A stretch of DNA of 64,000 bases from Phymatolithon calcareum (taxonomy: Eukaryota; Rhodophyta; Florideophyceae; Hapalidiales). The DNA lies in NCBI GenBank assembly GCA_977006965.1, contig OZ345371.1, forward strand, positions 1,798,001 through 1,862,000, in the 5' to 3' direction. Of the stretch, positions 41,882 to 51,385 are shown in pieces. The notes under the pieces are model-generated. The model was not told the origin of the DNA, did no database searches, and was given only the letters and a program-made list of their open reading frames with translations. The first letter of the stretch is position 1. Each line of letters opens with the position of its first letter. A program made the translations under genes and the position numbers.

Positions 41882-42076
41882 TGTGGAGACTAGTTCCTTG
41901 GTTTATTGGAATGGTGGAACTCTAGCTATTTGTAGGCTAGATGTGCCTGTCGGCTGGGTGGCACAGTGTGTCGCGTGCTTGGTTCGCCAGCCAGATATGT
42001 GGCTGGCGAGTCATGCGATCACCCATGTGCGCTATGAACTCGAGTCTCTCGATATGTGGGTCATGTAGGACTAGCA
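41882..42076 (-). repeat. copia 3' LTR, 195 bp
   Basis: Forward-strand ends TGTGGAGA and GACTAGCA. It has the AATAAACCAAGGAAC block (reverse strand, near 41893-41907) and a hairpin CGCCAGCCA/TGGCTGGCG (41985-42008). Identical to 46429-46623 by direct comparison. Confidence 0.93.
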
Positions 42077-42117
42077 AGAAAAACGATTAAGAGACTGGGG
42101 AAGATGTAGGACTAGCA
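42077..42117 (-). repeat. 41-bp extension repeating the LTR terminus
   Basis: ATGTAGGACTAGCA, the last 14 bp of the LTR (42063-42076), is repeated at 42104-42117 after 27 unrelated bases. The distal LTR lacks the extension. The normal purine tract is not next to the 195-bp LTR on the sense strand, but GACCGGGAG lies next to the outer copy. Confidence 0.85.
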
Positions 42118-42132
42118 CTCCCGGTCAGGCTC

Positions 42133-45100
42133 TTAGTCGTGATTGCGGATAATTCGCAGACTGTCGAGGAACTTCTGCTTTCCTAGGGGCTTTGTGAAAA
42201 TATCAGCCGGCTGCCTCGTGCCAGGGATGTGTTGTATATCGATCAAGCCGCGTTGGACCTGCTCTGTTATGTAGCGCGACCTAATATCGATATGTTTGCT
42301 GCGCGTTGTGGCGCCGTTTGCCACGGACATTGAGATAGCGGCTTTGTTGTCGACTCCCAGCTTGATAGGGGCGCGAATCGGTATCTTCCACTCGTTGGCC
42401 AGGTTGTAGAGCCATACAATGATCCGAGCTGCCTCGGAGGCAGCGGTATATTCTGCTTCCGCGGAAGATAACGAGATTGACTTCTGGAGCTTGCTCTTCC
42501 AGTAAATCAGGTCTCCTGCGTATGTGACGGCGACGCCAGTGCGCGACTTTCGCGTGCTCGGGCACGCTGCCCAGTCGCTGTCAGAATACGCGCGCAGTAC
42601 TGGGTCGGCACCGTGCGAGTAGGTAATGCTGGCATCCTTTCGCCCGGAGAGGTAGCGGACGAGCCGTTTGAGTGCGGTCATGTGGCGTTGGGTGGGCGCG
42701 TCGAGGAAGCGTGCGAGATGGCTTGCGATATAAGCGATCTCATACACTACGGTGTCGGCGATGAAACGGGCGAGGCCGATTCCACTCCTGTAGAGCTTGT
42801 GTTCCTCCTTGTCGAGAAGCGCCTCTCCCGGCTTTCGGGCAGAGAGATCGGTTTGAGGGTCGTGCGGCATGGCGCATGGATTGCCGTCTGACAAGTCGAA
42901 TTCGCGCAAAAGCTGCTCGATGTGCTTGCGGACTGACAGTTTGACGCCGGTGCGCGTGCGCTCTATGGCGACGCCCATGTGCTGGTCGACTGGAACCTGC
43001 TCCGTGACCTGCCATTCATTCATTAGTTTGTTTATCAGGCGCTGTAGGTATGACTTGTCCGAGGATGTTAGAACAAAGTCGTCGGTATCGGCTAGTAGGC
43101 GAGCGGTGGCGCCGGTAGAGGGATCCGTGTGTACGAAGCAACCAGGCTCTGCTTTGATTGCCTTCCAGCCCCACGCAGTCAGCTTAGCGTTGCGGTGGCG
43201 TTCCCATAAAAATCCACCGTCCGGGCTGCCCATCTGTGCCCTTTGTATCAGCACAAGCTTTCCTGGTGCGGTAAAGGTGCCGTCGGAGCGGCGCGGCTGT
43301 TTCATCGTTACGCGAAACCGAGGGTCCGAAGGAGCACGAGGGTAAGCGCTCGGGACGTCGACGCTGCGGATGTGCTCACCTCGCAGTGCGGCGTTGGCAT
43401 AGAGGAAGCGTCGAGCAGCATGCGAAGGCGATTGAGCTGCGGTTCGCTCGGCGTCGAAGTGCACTCCCGGTTTCATTAAATCTCCCCGGGCTGTGCAGCG
43501 CGCAGAGAAGCCGGTGAGGTATCCTTCAGCGTTGGTCTTGTGTCTGTAGCTCCAGGTGTTCTGAACTGGCTTGTCGCTGGGCTGAGGTGTGGTGAACGCC
43601 CATGCGCCACGGGAAACCATTCGGTCAATAAAAGCGTCATGGGCTTGTGCCCATTTCTGCGCGAAACGCCCGCGAAGGGCCTGCTTGGTTGATCGCGGGT
43701 CTGACGGTGGGCGCATTGGCGTTTCGAGATCAGCGCTGATAGCAGCAACATGCGGCTCTTCGTCACATTGCGCTGAGGCCGCCCAGCCACTTCTGGATGG
43801 CCGATGCGGCGGCGATGGTTTGAAGGACGGGGTTTTCGTGGCTGCGGTATGTTCGGGAGCGGTAGGATCTGTCGTGCTGTCATCTCGATAACGTGGTGGG
43901 AGGCGAAGTGTACTGCGCGGTCTGAGTGATCGCATCTGGGTAGCGACTGTAGCCTTTTTCTGGTCTGTGGGCTTGCTCTTGATTCCTGAAGCTTGTTCGT
44001 CTTTTGTGGGCGGTAGGGTGCTCAGGCGGGCGGAGCCGACTGAGCTGCCGATTTCGGACTGTTTTTCAAGTGGGCGTCTAGGATCGCGTGTCGGAACGAA
44101 CTCAGCGGCACGAGCATCTATGGCCTTGCGCTTTGTAATGTCGAGCACGTTAATGGTGGATTTGGAAATTGGAGCTAGGTAGCGGCAGGCAATGCCGCGC
44201 GGGGTAAAGCTCTGCATGGTTTTAGATTTGTTTGGGACATAGCCTTTTGATCCGAAAGGCAGCGTAAGCGGAAGATTGGACGGCGTTCCGAAGAGGGATT
44301 CGTGGGGTGACTTGATTTTTCCGCTCTTTGGCGTTGCGTTTCTCTTGGCAGTGCAATCCTCGAGAGCGTAGTCCCAATATCCCTGTGGGAGTCGCGCGGA
44401 TGCGAGCTGGGTGCGGATGCAGTCTTTCAGCGTGCGAATAGCTCGCTCTGCCTGTCCGTTCATCTGTGGACTGTTTGGTACTGAGCGCGATATCTGTATG
44501 CCTTCTCTGAGCGCAAATTTTCGCGGTGCTCCAGCAAAAAGTTCTGGTGCGCCATCCGAGTGCATACGTTTGACTTTGTGTCCAGTAGCGCGCTGGAGAC
44601 GCTGTATGGCCTGCACGAGTTGCTCGCCTGCTTGACGCTTTGTGCGCGACGCAATTGCAGTGAGAAAGCCAGTGGCAGCATCAACAAGCACGGTGAAGTA
44701 GCGGTTGCCGCGCACAGAGCGATTAAGTGGCCCCGCAGTGTCTGAGCTCAGTTTGTACATCGGTTTGTATTGCGAGTTGCCGAGGGTCGGATGAGGGGAT
44801 CTGGTGAGCTTCGCTTCTGCGCACGGCCTGCACGTGTAGACACCTTTCGATGTCGAAACGAGACTTTTCATGTGCGGATTGCTGTGTAGAGCCCGCCTGA
44901 TTGCGGCTGGGTGGGCGTGTGCGAGTGCATTGTGCACGTGACGCAATGATGCAGGCACTAGTGCCGCGGAACGCGTAGTGCGAGACTGGTCTACGGCGGG
45001 CAGAGGCCTGTCGAACTGCAGTACGTTTCCCGTTTGCGTACCGGTTGCGATAATATTCGCGGGCGGCAAGGTGCTTTGTTTCGTTACGAAGAATCTTCCG

Positions 45101-46290
45101 CGGCTAATGAGGATATCGTGGAACTGTGATAGGCGGGCTGCAGAGATGAGGTCGCGGGCAAGGGCAGGCACTCGCAGCACCTGGTCCAGTGGAATGTTGG
45201 TGTGGGATCCAGCAAGGGTCGCATTACCGACTTGCGTTGCGAGGGTTGTTCTGTTGTCGGCGAGGCGGACCGGCGTTTTGATTTGCCGCGTGCGGCGGAG
45301 AGGGGCGCCAGAGGTAGTGATGTGATGGGTTGCGGCCGAGTCGAGGAGAGGGGCGATGATGTACTGCTGATTGTTGTTTATGTTGTCACCCTCCGGCGCG
45401 TTACTAGCGGCTAAGATAGCGGCAACTGTGTCGGCGACCGTGTTGATGAGGTTAGGGTCAGTGGCGATGGCGGCGGCAGCAGAGGGCTGTGTGTTGTTGG
45501 CGGTCGAGGTCGAGCGGGCCGCAATGCGGCGGCAGCGGTCATCACCCTCCGTGTGGTTGTCCATCAAGTGCTTCATGCACTTGTAGTCGTTGACCGATGG
45601 GTCACCCGGACGACGGCCGTAGCGTTGGCGGGAGTTGTTCGTGGTTGAGGAGCCCTGCGCATGACCGCGGCGACTGTTTCCGCGCGGAGTCTTCGTCGCC
45701 ATGGGCAGACGCAGAACGGCGGCAACGAGACGGCTGACGACGGCAGTTGTCTTCTGATTGTCGGGAAGGAAGGAGTAAAGCTCGCGAATGGAGTGCGCGT
45801 GAGGGTTGGATGGCGGGAGGCCGGCGAGAATGTCCGCGATGTATGCGGGTGGATTGGCCAGGAAGTGGGTTGAGTCGGCGGATAGGAGGCGATCGTGGCG
45901 GTCGCGGTGTGCGGCGATGTAGGCAGCAGCTGACGGGTAAGTGTCGAGTGGTTTGACGATGGCTGTTGCGGCAACGTCGTAGATTGATGTCTGAGGAGCC
46001 TGCTGGATGAGATGTTTGTAAGCGTTGAGAGCGGTCATTGGGGCTATGGCTTGCCGAAAAGATGTGTGGACCGTGAGCATGAGGAATGACTTTAGAAGCG
46101 CCGCTTGCGCCATTTCGATACCGCTGGCGGCCGCTGGCGAACGGGTGAGCAGGTGTTCGGCGCGCTGGCCCTGCGCAACGGCTTCGACGCAGAGCTTCCA
46201 GTCGCGGTGGTTGGCAGCGTCGGCGCTGAGTTTGTCGACTCCGTCCGTGGGCCAAGGGCGGGTGGGAATGTGGTCGTTAGTCTGTGCCAT
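42133..46290 (-). CDS. copia gag-pol polyprotein, 1385 aa, intact
   Basis: One open frame. Gag (residues 1-230) ends with a CHHC-type knuckle, KCMKHLMDNHTEGDDRC (about 237-253). Protease site LLDSAATHHI near 315, with Asp-Ser-Ala. Integrase has the zinc motif HNALAHAHP...CRPCAEAK (about 450-490) and catalytic SSDTAGPLN (about 515), MHSDGAPEL (577) and NGQAERAIRT (613). RT has SVDVPSAYP (first Asp, about 973). The catalytic box is LLADTDDFVLT (about 1065-1075), so the usual Tyr-Val-Asp-Asp is Asp-Thr-Asp-Asp. RNase H has YSDSDWAACPSTRKS and SSAEAEYTAASEAARI. It uses GC-rich codons unlike the other two copia families. The start at 46290 is the first ATG 120 bp inside the primer site. Confidence 0.95.
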   Translation of the reverse strand: MAQTNDHIPTRPWPTDGVDKLSADAANHRDWKLCVEAVAQGQRAEHLLTRSPAAASGIEMAQAALLKSFLMLTVHTSFRQAIAPMTALNAYKHLIQQAPQTSIYDVAATAIVKPLDTYPSAAAYIAAHRDRHDRLLSADSTHFLANPPAYIADILAGLPPSNPHAHSIRELYSFLPDNQKTTAVVSRLVAAVLRLPMATKTPRGNSRRGHAQGSSTTNNSRQRYGRRPGDPSVNDYKCMKHLMDNHTEGDDRCRRIAARSTSTANNTQPSAAAAIATDPNLINTVADTVAAILAASNAPEGDNINNNQQYIIAPLLDSAATHHITTSGAPLRRTRQIKTPVRLADNRTTLATQVGNATLAGSHTNIPLDQVLRVPALARDLISAARLSQFHDILISRGRFFVTKQSTLPPANIIATGTQTGNVLQFDRPLPAVDQSRTTRSAALVPASLRHVHNALAHAHPAAIRRALHSNPHMKSLVSTSKGVYTCRPCAEAKLTRSPHPTLGNSQYKPMYKLSSDTAGPLNRSVRGNRYFTVLVDAATGFLTAIASRTKRQAGEQLVQAIQRLQRATGHKVKRMHSDGAPELFAGAPRKFALREGIQISRSVPNSPQMNGQAERAIRTLKDCIRTQLASARLPQGYWDYALEDCTAKRNATPKSGKIKSPHESLFGTPSNLPLTLPFGSKGYVPNKSKTMQSFTPRGIACRYLAPISKSTINVLDITKRKAIDARAAEFVPTRDPRRPLEKQSEIGSSVGSARLSTLPPTKDEQASGIKSKPTDQKKATVATQMRSLRPRSTLRLPPRYRDDSTTDPTAPEHTAATKTPSFKPSPPHRPSRSGWAASAQCDEEPHVAAISADLETPMRPPSDPRSTKQALRGRFAQKWAQAHDAFIDRMVSRGAWAFTTPQPSDKPVQNTWSYRHKTNAEGYLTGFSARCTARGDLMKPGVHFDAERTAAQSPSHAARRFLYANAALRGEHIRSVDVPSAYPRAPSDPRFRVTMKQPRRSDGTFTAPGKLVLIQRAQMGSPDGGFLWERHRNAKLTAWGWKAIKAEPGCFVHTDPSTGATARLLADTDDFVLTSSDKSYLQRLINKLMNEWQVTEQVPVDQHMGVAIERTRTGVKLSVRKHIEQLLREFDLSDGNPCAMPHDPQTDLSARKPGEALLDKEEHKLYRSGIGLARFIADTVVYEIAYIASHLARFLDAPTQRHMTALKRLVRYLSGRKDASITYSHGADPVLRAYSDSDWAACPSTRKSRTGVAVTYAGDLIYWKSKLQKSISLSSAEAEYTAASEAARIIVWLYNLANEWKIPIRAPIKLGVDNKAAISMSVANGATTRSKHIDIRSRYITEQVQRGLIDIQHIPGTRQPADIFTKPLGKQKFLDSLRIIRNHD

Positions 46291-46413
46291 GGCGGCCGTG
46301 GTTTTGGCGTGACTGGTTCCTGACTTTGCGTATTTGGGGTTGTCGTTACGCGTGGAGCGCGCCGGAAAGCGGCTCTGGTGAAGGTTCTCTAAGTGCGCTA
46401 TGGTGGTTAACGT

Positions 46414-46428
46414 TCTGGGCCCATAACC
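46414..46428 (-). other. Primer-binding site, half-tRNA(iMet) type
   Basis: Minus strand GGTTATGGGCCCAGA immediately inside the 5' LTR, identical to the site at 35373-35387. Confidence 0.88.
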
Positions 46429-46623
46429 TGTGGAGACTAGTTCCTTGGTTTATTGGAATGGTGGAACTCTAGCTATTTGTAGGCTAGATGTGCCTGTCGG
46501 CTGGGTGGCACAGTGTGTCGCGTGCTTGGTTCGCCAGCCAGATATGTGGCTGGCGAGTCATGCGATCACCCATGTGCGCTATGAACTCGAGTCTCTCGAT
46601 ATGTGGGTCATGTAGGACTAGCA
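46429..46623 (-). repeat. copia 5' LTR, 195 bp
   Basis: Identical to 41882-42076. Followed by ATTCT, the second target copy. Confidence 0.93.
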
Positions 46624-46905
46624 ATTCTGCACTATATTGTAACAATCATCCTCCAGCATCGTCGACTAGATCCAGAGATTCCGACATAAGTTCCTCGTTG
46701 AGGAGCACACTCAGAAACTTCTTTTCGAATTCATCCACACCTGCCTTGTGCAACAAGCTTCCGCTGCCGCTACCCACAAACAGCAACATTGGCCTACTCC
46801 GCAACTTCTCTGCACTCCCCGACCGACCGCACACAAGTGTGTAAATCCTGGCTGCTTGTCATTCCTCAGGTAAGGACTTGGAAGTAAAGTATCCACGTTA
46901 ACAAG

Positions 46906-47370
46906 ATGGAAACAAAAGTTTCGGAGGCAAAAATCACTCTGATTACACTTGCTCTGATTGTCTTCGTGTTCGCCGACAAGATTTCTGTCAATTATGCTAT
47001 GTGCAACAATCGCTCCATCGTTGCATTCACCAAAACATTCTTCATGGTACTGATTGTTCGAGTCATTTGGGGTCTTCACCTTGAAACTGCTGGCCCGCAA
47101 CCCGACAATTGGCCACAAGATATGCTACTTCACGTACTCGGTGCTTTGTGCGAAGGTATCCTGGAGAAGATTGAAAATACGGTCGCACGGCAGAGCTTGA
47201 TCGAAAAGCAGCGGAATGTTTGCTATGGCAATCGTGTGGTGCGACTTTTAGAGGCACTTCCGAAGCTTGAAATCGTTGCTTGGTTGATTCTTTTCCCAAT
47301 TTTCCAAATGCAGGCCGCAGCTAATTGCGCCACCGTCATTTCCAACCACTCCACAGTCCATGTGTTCTGA
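46906..47370 (+). CDS. Hypothetical membrane protein, 154 aa
   Basis: Not recognised. The start context ACAAGATGG (purine at -3, G at +4) is good. Hydrophobic segments lie at residues about 9-28 (ITLITLALIVFVFADKI), 41-58 (FTKTFFMVLIVRVIW) and 122-140 (IVAWLILFPIF), with a hydrophilic middle. This pattern suggests two or three membrane spans. No domain, and no neighbour gives context beyond the copia insertion about 280 bp upstream. It could be a chance frame, but the length and start make a small gene plausible. Confidence 0.4.
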   Translation: METKVSEAKITLITLALIVFVFADKISVNYAMCNNRSIVAFTKTFFMVLIVRVIWGLHLETAGPQPDNWPQDMLLHVLGALCEGILEKIENTVARQSLIEKQRNVCYGNRVVRLLEALPKLEIVAWLILFPIFQMQAAANCATVISNHSTVHVF

Positions 47371-48054
47371 GGAACCGAGAAAATACAGGCTTTATATGGG
47401 AACGTTGGTGTACGCTTCACCCGAATTGGAAAGGCTCTCGTAGCGCGCATCCTATTGTGTGAAGTTTTTGAGGGGGAGGGAAATATAAGTAAAAAGACAC
47501 AGTTTAGCTTTCACCGAATCACTTTCATTGAGTTCTGTATCACCATGGCGTCTGGTAAGACACTCATGGCGATCCCAGATATTTTTCGTCCTTCACAGCT
47601 TTGTGGATGAATACCATTCGTGCATAAAGATATACAACTGCTGCTTCAAGACCGATTCTTCCTCCTTTCGTTGCGAACGTTTCCAATCTTGTCGCGATAT
47701 CAGACGCCTTCATATACCCCGGCTGAGCACATTGACGCTCCGAAAATGCCCCTCCGATTACCTATACTTTCGTTCTTTCTTATTGCGGAAAGATCGCTCA
47801 CACGGAAGGTGAGCATCTAATGCTCTTCTGCAACAGCTTGTCATTGTTCAGAAATTTGAGTACGGCTAAGGGTTTCTCACGACATAGCTCTTATGGTTTG
47901 ACACTCACCCCACCAATAGACTTACTTCTGGAGTCAGAACGTCCCCCCACATCTTAAAATTAGGTGCTCGGCACTTCTTTGCAACCAGAATTACAGGCTT
48001 TGTACACTGGGTCGTACGACATTGTGTCCCTGTCTGTTTGTACTTCCTTTCTTT
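47371..48054. other. Intergenic, small frames only
   Basis: ATATAAGTAAAAAG near 47485 may be a TATA region, and CACCATGGCG at 47543-47552 a good start context. The frame behind it closes after 22 codons, and a GTAAGA...TTCACAG intron within it (47555-47600) does not rescue it. No gene supported. Confidence 0.3.
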
Positions 48055-48255
48055 TTAATGCGGGTTTTTGAAGTTGTCCTAGAACAACTCTACATCCTTG
48101 CGGCTACAGTAGACTTTAGCGGATACGAGTGGTAATTGACGTAACAACAGCTCCAAAGCCCCATAAAGTGCAGAGTTTCGGGGAGCTTAACATCAAAATC
48201 TCTACGCAGCAAATCCTCACCCGCCGTCCTTCAAGGGGATGACCTAGGTTGAAAA
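48055..48255 (+). repeat. Dispersed 200-bp module, copy B
   Basis: Second copy of 33460-33660. The frame open in copy A is stopped here after GYEW. The similarity continues past that stop to TTGAAAACCGTTTG, so the repeat unit is DNA-based and not only a coding match. Confidence 0.6.
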
Positions 48256-49130
48256 CCGTTTGTACTTTCATTTAAACGCGATTCTACCTTTCACATCTGT
48301 CCGACGGACCATACTCAATAAGTATCAAATGTCCGCACGATCTCCCTCCAGGGGACAGAGCTATTGAGAGACACAAATGGCACCTGTGCGTTGCACCGGC
48401 AGACCTGAAAAAATACACAACCGGTGGAGTGGTCCTTTTAATATTTCCAAACTCAGTGCACGAGTACCAGTGAGAACGGCAATACCTCCTCCGCTCGAGG
48501 TTCAAGCTGATCTCGCCGGAACTGGAACTAATGTAGGCGAGGTTGATTGCATCGTGGAAGAGATCGACATAAATATATGAATGCGAAGCTCGCGTATTGA
48601 TATTTGTCGCGGTTCGGTCGTTCTAGGGTCTGACTGAAGTGGCTGCTTTTTGTTGTACAGTGTGTTGAGGGGCGTGTCCTAGCATCTATTGCAGGTCTGA
48701 CGAGTGGAAGGCGCGACGTCAATGAGGGGCAGAATATAGAAACCTTTCAAGGATGAGCGGCAGCCATTCGAGACTTTTCATATAGTACTACTCTACGCTC
48801 GACACGCGACTCCTTATAGATGGCATTTGTTGCGCAAACAACTATAGGAGAACAAATAGAAATGGCCAGCGTTGTAGAACTGGTTCAACAATGCCGATGG
48901 TACAGATGTAATCAGGTGTGCGTGTGGACTGGAAGGCCGTTTGAAGGAGAAAAGCGGAACGGTGATGACTCAATGCTGAGTCTGTCCGGGGCGCACGAGA
49001 AGATGTATGCTATCAGAGCAGTTGATCCCTTTAAGCTTCAAAAACAGCACGGGTCGAGGCATAAGAATGGGGTTCAAGCCCCCGCTCTACAGAGCCAATA
49101 GTTTGGTGATTGTCTAAGAAAGCTATGGAA
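48256..49130. other. Unassigned; short frames
   Basis: A 67-codon plus frame (48377-48580) includes IHNRWSGPFNISKL, faintly like the end of a retroelement integrase. A 93-codon frame (48820-49101) starts MAFVAQTTIGEQIEMASVV; no family. Confidence 0.25.
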
Positions 49131-49197
49131 AATCAGATGTTGTACCTGTTGTTGAAGTGATTGAAGTCACCTTCAACGACAGACATCTTCTCTGATC
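49131..49197. repeat. Imperfect foldback 1
   Basis: CTGTTGTTGAAGTGA pairs with TCACCTTCAACGACAG around TTGAAG, and outer ATCAGAT pairs with the CTGAT-like end with bulges. About 67 nt in all. Confidence 0.6.
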
Positions 49198-49205
49198 TCA
49201 TCGGG

Positions 49206-49307
49206 GCATCTTTTGCCTTTCCGTTCTCCATCTGCTCGGCTTCTAAGAGTACTATTCTAGTTATTCTTAGAAGCCGAACAGTTGAAGCACGGAAGGGCAA
49301 TAGATGC
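49206..49307. ncRNA. Imperfect 102-nt foldback 2, precursor-RNA-like
   Basis: CTGCTCGGCTTCTAAGA (49232-49248) pairs with TCTTAGAAGCCGAACAG (49265-49281) at 16 of 17 positions. Further out TTTTGCCTTTCCGT pairs with ACGGAAGGGCAATA at 12 of 14, and GCATC with GATGC at the base. An asymmetric internal loop separates the two stems. Long imperfect stems of this size resemble small-RNA precursors, but short MITEs look the same. Whether it is transcribed is unknown. Confidence 0.4.
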
Positions 49308-49847
49308 GTACGCGGAACTCATAATTAGGTGACAGAGTAGCATTGTTTTTCACTGCAGTAGGCAACACGGAAACCAGACAAGATTGAACTAGTATAGACT
49401 ACGATGTAATAGAGTACAAATAGCGTGTACCATAAGGCATTTCTTGCCCTGCACTTAACGAATGTAGCGTGGAGGGAAGGTTGAGGTCGAGATAGAACGC
49501 CGAGCGAGCAATTATTTCACAAGAAACGCAACAAGGAAGTAAACAAAGACACAGCAGAGAGCGTCCTATGCACTTGAGTTCCAAAAAGTCCAGGGACGTA
49601 GTTTGCCGATTCGTTTGCTTACGTGGCAGACTCTTCTTCGCATGCAGCTGCGTGTCTGCAATTCGCCAGACATTCCTTTTGTAATCATGTGCAGAAGCAG
49701 CTGTGTTAAAGACACGAAATCACTCTCTTCGAGTTGCGCCTGGAACCGCCGCAACTTTCCCTACTTAATCCCCCATCGGCCTTAACTTGCCTTTCGATTC
49801 TACAAGAAGCAAATAACCAAGTTCATTGTTCTCGTGACTAGGTCAAG
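49308..49847. other. Intergenic, no gene seen
   Basis: Only frames of about 60 codons on both strands. Probably the upstream region of the gene at 49848. Confidence 0.35.
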
Positions 49848-50484
49848 ATGAAGAGCTTCGTTCTCGGTCTTATCCTATCTACCTTCTCCAAATTCCTTGT
49901 GTTTGCACACTTGCTTCTCCAGCCGTTGGAAAAGCCGGAGAACAAACGACGTGTATTTACCAAAGTATCAATGGTGAAAGTCTCCCTAGCGCTCGTCTTT
50001 TACATCTCGCTGTGTGCCTGTCAGATGGCAGAAGCGACGCCAATTCGCTCCAATTCGATCTCACCCACCACGACCAGCTTCGATCATACGGACACGCCTC
50101 ACCGTTCTTCGCCCGGTTATTCACTTCCACGCAGGTGTATGTACTGCAGTTGATTTCCTTTCATTTAGCACACCACATCCAGAATCTGACGGTTACCTCC
50201 CTACGTTTGGCATTCTAGCAGTTGCTCACGTTCAGGTCGAGAACGTCATCAACTTTGTGATTAACTCAAATGAAGTCATCTCCCAAATTTCATCGGCATT
50301 CTGCGAGTGGACGGCTTATCTCGGCGCATCGGAAGTCCGTCCTCCGGCATTGTTCAGGGGAACTCAAGCCCTGCGGGTGGTACTACAGCCATGGATGATG
50401 CTCTTGGCGAGGGGAACAGCTCTAAATGGGAAGGATGCAAAAATGCCACGCGTTTCATCGCTTGCTTTCCATAACTATGCATAG
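49848..50484 (+). CDS. Putative secreted or membrane protein, possibly two exons
   Basis: Start at 49848 (TCAAGATGAAG) gives MKSFVLGLILSTFSKFLVF; an in-frame Met at 49971 begins MVKVSLALVFYISLCACQMA, a good signal peptide. The first frame closes at 50153, while a second frame stays open to 50484 (VAHVQVENVINFVINSNEVI ... RGTALNGKDAKMP). An intron 50116-50218 (GTTATT ... TTCTAG, 103 nt) joins the two in frame; a shorter GTGTAT...TTTAG option (50135-50168) also keeps the frame. Neither is certain, and a frameshift is possible. No domain recognised. If the signal peptide is used the mature protein would be exported. Confidence 0.35.
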
Positions 50485-51385
50485 GGCTTGTCTAGAGCAA
50501 CTCTGGGGAAACGTGGCAATTTGTTAAACAAAACGAAGCAATGATGTTTGAAGCATTCCTGAAACGATGCACTCTTTCAAAATCTCACGCCCATCTAGCA
50601 ATAAGGATTACAAACAGAATCTTGTAGGAAGTGAAAGTTCTGTGGCGCGGAAATGAAGTTGAAATTTTCCAAGTCAAGGTTTTTTCCACTGGACAAGTCG
50701 TGATTAAAAAGAAATTTACTTTGCAGCGATGACTTGCTCCGTCTCAGCACGTCATTCATTTTGTCGAAGGGCATGTGGACAGATGGGGACTGTTCTGCAT
50801 GGGATGAGACTTCCGATGCACAAAAACATCGTAGCCATCGCTAGCTGGCCACTGGGTCTTGATGAATCGTACGTTATTTATTAATGTCTTGTTTCGCAAG
50901 AAGCTGCATTCTCACTTTGTCTACATCTACTGCACATAAAGCGCATTCTCGGCAAACACGTGCAACAGCGTTCTGCACGGCAACATGAGACGCTGCGCAC
51001 ACCAGAATGCTAATAATGGTACATTGAGAAATATTTAAGCCGCGTCCCTCGGGCTAGAGTACACTTGCAACCACAGCAAAGATCATAAGGAAACCCTAAG
51101 TGGACACTGCCTCTCATACCTTCCCCGCGATGTCGCGTCATTGCTTCCACTGGCTGAGCGTCCACGACTTTTCCGTACGCTTCGTCAACTCGCCGCGGCC
51201 GAGTTCTCCTTTACGCACAGCTAAAACTACAACTTTGAGAACCGATGCAGCCCTTTACCAGTTACGCGTGGTCTGCAAGCCATGGTCCAGCGAGCAGATT
51301 CAAAACTACAACTCGAAGCGGTTGTCGCACGCGTCCGTCCAATGTCCTGACGTTTCGTTTTTCGCCAAGCAAGCCTAGAATCGCA
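50485..51385. other. Intergenic, 3' side of the LRR gene
   Basis: One plus frame (51100-51378, 92 codons) is not recognised. No RNA gene or repeat seen. Confidence 0.4.

Larger units (their letters stand above)
41877..46628 (-). mobile_element. Intact Ty1/copia element with identical LTRs
   Basis: The element is 41882-46623 (4742 bp), flanked by ATTCT at 41877-41881 and 46624-46628. Its two 195-bp LTRs look identical. A single 1385-codon polyprotein ORF fills the interior. The primer site is GGTTATGGGCCCAGA (46428-46414 on the minus strand). Identical LTRs, an intact ORF and a perfect duplication mark it as the youngest insertion here and possibly active. A 41-bp extension sits next to the 3' LTR (42077-42117). 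Confidence 0.96.

Noticed and set aside
45602-46255. 217-codon minus-strand frame within the copia gag
   Set aside because: It overlaps the 1385-codon polyprotein in another frame and is Arg/Pro/Ser-rich, as expected of an out-of-frame GC-rich region.
46414-46430. CTGGGCCCATAACC read as a tRNA(iMet) gene fragment
   Set aside because: It directly abuts an LTR in three different elements, so it is a primer-binding site and not a tRNA gene.
47543-47640. Short spliced gene starting CACCATGGCGTCTG with GTAAGA...CACAG
   Set aside because: The spliced frame stops after about ten codons.
49060-49110. tRNA gene suggested by GGGGTTCAAGCCCCCGC
   Set aside because: The T-arm-like text has no matching acceptor or anticodon stem upstream. 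No other tRNA candidate passed by eye.
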